Assembly (NCBI GenBank): GCA_028023455.1
Contig: JAQFVV010000230.1
Location: 1,178,001-1,242,000, forward strand
Length of the DNA stretch: 64,000 nucleotides
Reading direction: 5' to 3'
DNA from: Epiperipatus broadwayi
Lineage: Eukaryota; Onychophora; Udeonychophora; Euonychophora; Peripatidae
Part shown: positions 57,446 to 64,000 of the stretch, in pieces
Layout of the letters: every line of letters starts with the position of its first letter
Numbering within the stretch: position 1 is the first letter of the stretch
Notes under the pieces: model-generated
What the model was told of the DNA's origin: nothing
Database searches by the model: none
The model's input: the letters and a program-made list of their open reading frames with translations, nothing else
Translations under genes and position numbers: made by a program

Positions 57446-57507
57446 TTTGACATATGAAAAAGAAAATAATCAAGATATAGTAAGATTTGATCTGTTATGT
57501 ATTTTTC

Positions 57508-58240
57508 TTTCTATTTTAATCAACTATAAATGCTTTTTAGCACAATACTCATCAGATTAAATAAAAGAATATCTTTTAAATTATAGTGCCATTTATTGTG
57601 CATCACTCAAAACTTACCAAACCAATTTCAGGGTGGTTTGAAATGTATCTCATCAATACTCTTCAGTGGAAAACCCTAAATATTGCATTGTTATAAAGCA
57701 TCACTTTGATTTTTCAAAATCCTTTTTTCAGTATTCTTTTTTTACATAAACAGGAGAGCTATTCCTATTTAGGAATAAAAGAAATATAAACATACTGACC
57801 ATTCAGAAGAAATTAATTTTAAAATCAATTAAAATTTTTGTTTTTATTAAGGCTACAGTTTAAAAAATCAATTTTTACATCAAAAATCCAAAAGGAAACT
57901 AAGATTTTAATTTCTGTTTTTTTTTTCTATTTTAATCAGCTATAAATACCTCTAAAATTTCTTCCTCAAATTAGACTAAAGGGTTCACTTAAAAAAATAT
58001 CATGCTGTCTGTTGTACATGACTCAAAACTTACCAAACCAATTTGAAGGCAGTTTGAAATGCAGTTTTCAACACTGTTAGATTGGACAACTCTAAAATAT
58101 TGCATTACCATTAAAACTAAACATGTGTATAAAATTTGAAGAAAATCTGTAGATTAAAAAATCAATTGCAAGACGTGATCAGCTTTAAGTTAAATAAAAG
58201 CAATTAAAAATTCTATTTATAAATTAACTGGAACTTTTCT
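57508..58240 (+). repeat. Diverged ~415-bp direct repeat
   Basis: The phrase tctattttaatcaactataa at about 57510 recurs at about 57927, and actcaaaacttaccaaacca recurs with the same offset (57607 and 58021). The two units differ at many sites and by indels, so the duplication is old. It is non-coding. Confidence 0.75.
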
Positions 58241-58370
58241 TTTGACAGAGAATTTGAAATATAATAAATAATAAAAATTATATACAACAGCTATATATAT
58301 AATTACACATGAAAAGCCTTTTTCAGCAGATGGTTTCAGGTCCTTTAAAATGCTAAGCATTTATTTTAAT
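58241..58370. other. Unannotated spacer
   Basis: Nothing is recognised. Confidence 0.4.
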
Positions 58371-58371
58371 G

Positions 58372-58848
58372 TTATGTGATGTGATGCATTATGGCTTCTC
58401 CTTAAACGAAGTCAAGAATATCTCAGCAATTATGCCCAGATAAACCTGTTAGCCACTTTATTTTACATTCCCCACTCTAAATTTACCTATAATCTGCTCT
58501 ATCCCATTTCCACAACATAATCTTTGTCAACTCTATAACCTTTATATCTAAATCCCCCTTATCTTTTCCCAAACCCAACATAAAAACCAATAATTCACTT
58601 TCTGTATAATAACTCTTTTCATATTTATTTTTCCACAACTTCATTATATGTACTCTTTCTGTTTTCAAACATTTACATTCAATTAATTCCTTCCTTACAT
58701 AATTTACAAAATAAATCACCCATATTTTTCCATTTACATGTATATTCTTTTGTAGCTAAAGATCCCGTTCGAGCCTTAAACAATAAACTACTTTCCTTAC
58801 TATTATCATATATTAGCTCACCCCTAATATTCTGTTTATTTCTGTTTA
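58372..58848 (-). pseudogene. LINE-B, 5'-truncated C-terminal fragment
   Basis: On the minus strand it starts within the CELIYDN-like segment, covers a knuckle region in which part of CKxCKExIENIRHLL has been deleted (NYVRKELIECKCL), and continues with ERVHIMKL and ESELLVFMLGLGKDKGDLDI. The 3' end shows the ACATC-type tail at 58374-58388. It is colinear with the copies at 15.0 and 27.7 kb. Confidence 0.85.
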
Positions 58849-60174
58849 TTTTATTTGTTAACCAATTATTGCAGATACAGAACCATCTAGTGTTCTATAA
58901 AGGAAGTAAAATAACAAGAATAATAAAATAAACATCAGTAAATAGAATAAAACATTTCTATAGAGATTATTATTAATTAACCATATTAATTTTTATTAAC
59001 ATATATATTTTTATAGCTGTTATATATGATTTTAGTTATTTATTACAATTTATATGAAAGAACAGTATAATGGATTTCATTAATTTCCATTTTTGACTAT
59101 ATTAGAACATAAAATGGTTTGCTGCAATCCATTTTATATGTGTTTAAGTAACTATAATAACTCCCTCACTAAATTGTAATAAATTGAAGTCAATAATAGT
59201 ATATATTCAGAGAAAATATTGAAAACATTAAATACAAACTTAATGTATTTATAGTATCAAAGACAACCATTATAATGAAGGATTTTAAAAAGTCCAAAAA
59301 GCTGTTCCCTCAAAATGTGCTCGAATCAACACTGTTTAATATTCTGATTATCACTGAGTTTAACATTATTAATAAACCATGCCTCAATAATTTTATGTTT
59401 CCTACCAAAACATCACATGGCCTTACTTTATACGTTGTTAATTCATTAGCAGATTCTTCTATTCTCACTACTAGCATAAGCTTTAGTAATCAATAGATAT
59501 CAGATAATAGTGCTTAATAAATTATTATCTAATGCTGTCATATTCAAATATCTCCAGTCTAGTTTCTAGTTTATGGCTTTCACCAGTGAGGATATTTCTG
59601 GATGTTTTTTTAACCATAAACATGAATTTTTTTAATTTAATGCATCTTTTTACTAGCAGCCATTTTTTACTTTTGTTATATTGTCAAGCTACCAACTCAA
59701 ATTAAAAAACTTCAATCCAGGTATATTTACCTTCATAGTTATATAGATTCTGAAGCCAGTTCAGTTTCTGTATGTTATAATAACTTTAGTTTTTTTTATA
59801 ATCTTACTATTCTTTGGCCAGAATTTGTACAAAACCTATGAGATATCACATGGGCAACAAGACATCACATGACCTTAGTTTACAAATTTTTGCAATTAAT
59901 AAGTTTATACACAAATAGTTTGTAGTATGATAAAAATGTAATTAATTTGGTTTTACATAAATGTGACCAATTTAACTAAATGTGCATATAACAATTAATT
60001 GCATATGATAATTACATATGTTATACATATATTGCATATAAGCACACATGTATAAATGTTGAAAGGACAGTTATACCTTTATGAATATATTTGTTTTATA
60101 TAATAAATAAATATATCATGGTATAATTTATTTTTGATATTGTATGTAATTGATAAGGATTATATTAAACAATT
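58849..60174. other. Unannotated AT-rich DNA with a family E trace
   Basis: At about 59465-59610 a decayed family E copy is visible (actagcataagctttagtaa, tctccagtctagtttctagt, atggctttcaccagtgagga). The remaining sequence shows nothing recognisable; the open frame at 59275-59496 runs into this repeat. Confidence 0.5.
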
Positions 60175-60187
60175 AAAGATAATACTG

Positions 60188-60505
60188 AGTGTTAATAGCT
60201 CTTAACAAGCTTTTTTGGATATCCCTATCCTTGTTCTCAAACCAGTTTCTAGCTGTGGCTGTCATCAGTGAAGTGTTAAGATATTCAGACATTCATCAGT
60301 GAGACACTAGGATATTCAAACATTAGATCTAATATCTGAATATCCTAGCACCTCACTGACAATAGCCACAGCTAGAAACTGGTTTGGGGATAGGGATATT
60401 TGGAAAAGCTGGTTAAGAGCTATTAACACTCATTATATAGCATTTCTAATACAAGCTTATTAAATTAAGTCACATGATGTACAACTTGATTTTCTTGCTA
60501 TTGTT
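60188..60505. mobile_element. Foldback family D element
   Basis: Positions 60188-60432 form a hairpin: gttaatagctcttaacaagc at the left and gctggttaagagctattaac at the right, with accagtttctagctgtggct paired to agccacagctagaaactggt inside. The centre is near 60315. The flank to 60505 (tacaagcttattaaattaag) is shared with the element at 10.7 kb. It is non-coding. Confidence 0.85.
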
Positions 60506-61210
<705 letters not shown>

Positions 61211-62285
61211 GGTCAAATTTATTAACTTCTATAGATAAAATAAAAGTGTATATGTGTATTCTTTTTATTTTAAATAATTATCAACCAATTAGTGTGTAAA
61301 AATAATCAGAAACAATTAATAAACAAGCAAAAAATCATATTCTTTTTATTACAAAAATTTTGTGTGAAAACTAGACTATCAAAAAAGAACACCTTTGGAG
61401 GTTTGAATAATGAAGTAAAGAAAATTTATCTTTGCCATCAGTTTGTGACATCTGACCTCTTCAGGTTTTGTTTTGAATTAATAAATCAATAACAGCATGG
61501 CTGCAGAAACTATGTTATTAAAAAGCCTACATTAATATCAGTTAAAATGATGAGAAAACAGCAATCTAAAGTGGTAGAATTACCAAGTTATTTCTGAAGT
61601 AAACAAATTGTGAGTTTTAATGGAAATGAGTGCTGACTAGTTAAAAATTAAATTATACAATGGGTTATTTATTTATTGCATGTTCTTCCTGTATAGAACA
61701 CAATCCAGTTTATATCTAGAAATTTTAATTGGTGTTTGCCTACTAACATCATTATTGGATATCTTTTTCTAATTAATAGACAAATTTTTACATTTATTTC
61801 TATTGTTTATATTGCAGGGATATTTAGTTCACATGCTGAAAAAATGATATAGCAACTAGATGTTACAGCTATGAGACTTGGTTCATTATTTAAATACAGG
61901 ATTTGGAGATGCTTTCATTCCAAATATGTTCCCATATATACACACAGACATTAAAAGCAATAGTTAAAAGTAAATGAAATATATAATAAAAAATCATCCA
62001 AGAAATTTTATTTCATTATTAAGCTTATTCTTAATGAAGATATGTTTTCAAAAATAGACAGAATCATCATATTTTAGCTATGTTAATGAAAGTTACAACA
62101 GCATGGAACCATCCATATTGTAAAATAAAACAGCTTGTGTGAGAAAATCAGGATTATAGAAATTAAACAATAACTAAACTGAAAGATAAATTGTAAAAAA
62201 AAATGGACACATTGATAAATGGAAAAAATACACAATTGATGCACATGATAGAAATAATTAATATTTTATAATTTGATTGCAAAAT
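61211..62285. other. Unannotated AT-rich DNA
   Basis: I recognise no gene or repeat family. The open frame at 61292-61492 lacks any signature. Confidence 0.5.
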
Positions 62286-62290
62286 GAGAT

Positions 62291-62671
62291 CCATCAGAAC
62301 CATAGTTCTCATAGATTGGTTCAGTCTGCTGTTCTATTTAAACAGTAGAATATGTCGGTGCTTTATTCAAATTAGAAAATTTACATATTCCATTTGTTCA
62401 ATAACTGAACACTTTTCTTGTTAATTACATTCTTATTGTTGACTATGAACCACACCCCTTTAACTTTTCTTTGCCTGTCATCCTGCTTTATGCCCACAAG
62501 ATTAAACTTGATATTCACAAGCAATTGTAAGGACATAATTAACAAGGTGTCCAGTTATCAAGCGAATGGAATATGTAATTTTTAAATTTGAATAAAGTGC
62601 CTAAATAATCATCTCACTGTTTAAATGGAATTTCAGATTTAATCAATTAATGAGACCTATGATTCTGGTGG
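62291..62671. mobile_element. Hairpin (foldback) element
   Basis: The left end ccatcagaaccatagttctc is mirrored by gagacctatgattctggtgg at the right. Further in, tatttaaacagt pairs with actgtttaaat, and tgctttattcaaattagaaa with tttaaatttgaataaagtgc. The arms are about 150 bases, with a spacer of about 70-80 bases around 62450-62520 that is less AT-rich. It differs from families A, D and E. Confidence 0.8.
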
Positions 62672-63074
62672 ACGCCACTGACAGTGCACTCAGCCATGAC
62701 TAAGTTGCAAAAGAAATAAAAACATTTTGTGTCATGGACATGCAAGATGTTTCACAATCAAATTACAAATACTAATGAAGTAAACATTTAATATTACAAT
62801 TAATATTTTATCTATATTATAAAGTCTGGTATAATGAACTAATTGATTTTAAAAGGTCATTCATTAAGAAGGTCACTCATTGTGTTATCCTTCCATTACA
62901 GATTACTCTGAAATACATGTGTTTAGCAATATGTTTAAGATCTATACCTATAGAGAAGAAGCAAGTTATCATTCAAAAAACCATTTAAGCAAAACAAATA
63001 TATGCAAAAATCAAAATGTACATAAATTAATACACTGTACAGGCTTACGCCTGTGCATACAGATATATATGTAA
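62672..63074. other. Unannotated AT-rich DNA
   Basis: Nothing is recognised; the open frame at 62880-63074 shows no signature. Confidence 0.45.
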
Positions 63075-63080
63075 TATATA

Positions 63081-63683
63081 AGAGATTCAAACTCAGACTT
63101 TCACACAACCCTCAACTCTCCAAGCCATCTCATATTGCTAACCTACCTGATCACACACATGTTGAAAAGATAAATAATCACCAATATATATGTATTTCAT
63201 AATAAACCAGCACTCGTCAGTTGGTCCAGATTACCCTCTCCACACATATATACAATCAGTGCCCAGCTTTACATTAATATAGCAAATCTTCATACTTTAA
63301 TGGATAGGCTTCAAACTACTCCAACTCTCAACTCTTCAGTCTTCCATTTCATTGAAAATCTGATGATGGAATGTCTTAGCACTAATGAGGGCTTTGAACA
63401 TTCCATCATCAGATTTTCATTGGAATGGAAGGCTGAAGAGTTGTGAGTTGGAGCAGGTTGAAGCCTGTCCATTAAAGTATAAAGAATTGCTATCTTAATA
63501 TAAAGCTGAGCACTGATTGTATATATGTGTGGAGACTGGACCAACTGATGATTGCTGGTTTAGCATGAAATACATATATTGGTGATTATTTATCTTTTCA
63601 ACATGTGTGTGATTAGGTGGGTCAGCAATATGAGATGACTTGGAAAGTTGAGGGTTGTGTAAAAGTCTGAGTTCAAATCCCTT
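63081..63683. mobile_element. Foldback family A element, near-perfect hairpin
   Basis: The left end reads agattcaaactcagacttt and the right end aaagtctgagttcaaatccc. The arms, each close to 300 bases, mirror each other around a short spacer near 63370-63400. Paired landmarks include ccaactctcaactcttcagt on the left and its complement on the right. This is the most symmetrical family A copy in the window, and TA lies next to both ends. The open frame at 63311-63544 is a by-product. Confidence 0.85.
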
Positions 63684-64000
63684 ATTTACAAAATGTACAT
63701 GTAAAAATACATATAAGAAAGTAAATGCTATTTAAACTTTATACCATTTGATTTTAACAAAAACTAAAAATATAAACATTCTAAATCATGGTTCCAGCTC
63801 ATATTGTCAATTAAAGTCTACCTTTTAAAAAATTTACTTATACTAATAAAAATCTCTTTATTTTTACTTTTTTGTTTAAAAGTTATTCATTTTTTTGATT
63901 ATGTTAATCAACTTTTTATTATTGTTTTTTTTTTCCAGAATCTGTAAAATATTTGCAAACCATGTCATATGCCAGCCAATAGTATTTGTTATAACATTTG
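63684..64000. other. Unannotated AT-rich DNA
   Basis: I see nothing recognisable to the end of the window. Confidence 0.45.

Overview
This window looks like intergenic or intronic DNA from an AT-rich invertebrate animal genome. I found no convincing host exon, no functional RNA gene and no prokaryotic feature. The evidence for an animal is the density and type of repeats: RTE-clade and other APE-type non-LTR retrotransposons, Penelope-like elements, tRNA-derived SINEs, several families of long foldback (hairpin) elements, and long microsatellites such as TTA, TCTA/TCTG and TA. A cephalopod mollusc fits this mix, but that is an inference from general knowledge of such genomes and not something the sequence proves.

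Layout. Positions 1-10 kb hold decayed LINE remnants, foldback family A copies and short SINEs. Positions 10-17 kb hold foldback families D and E, a tRNA-Gly-like SINE, truncated 3' ends of a LINE here called LINE-B, and a Penelope-like terminal fragment with a tRNA-like insert. Positions 17.68-19.37 kb hold a 1.67 kb element with terminal inverted repeats, a perfect 8-bp target duplication and internal minisatellites. Positions 20-27 kb hold a composite palindrome of family A, RTE 3' fragments, SINEs and a miniature element with 270-bp terminal direct repeats. Positions 27.5-31.2 kb hold a long LINE-B copy on the minus strand, and 32.1-33.6 kb a Penelope-like pseudogene. Positions 33.7-39.2 kb are an extremely AT-rich stretch with almost nothing recognisable. 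Positions 39.4-54.2 kb are dominated by four RTE copies: one broken only by three short indels, one with a 5' inversion of the twin-priming type, one carrying several lesions, and an older copy into which the third was inserted. Positions 54-64 kb return to SINEs, hairpins, a tRNA-Gly retro-pseudogene, a long TTA array and a foldback family A copy.

How the parts relate. The RTE copies encode an AP endonuclease plus reverse transcriptase and are the likely source of the machinery that copied some of the SINEs. The Penelope-like element encodes a different reverse transcriptase with a GIY-YIG endonuclease, and its 3' region carries both a tRNA-like promoter and a hammerhead-ribozyme-like motif. 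The foldback families have no coding capacity and must depend on enzymes encoded elsewhere. All coding features here are pseudogenes.
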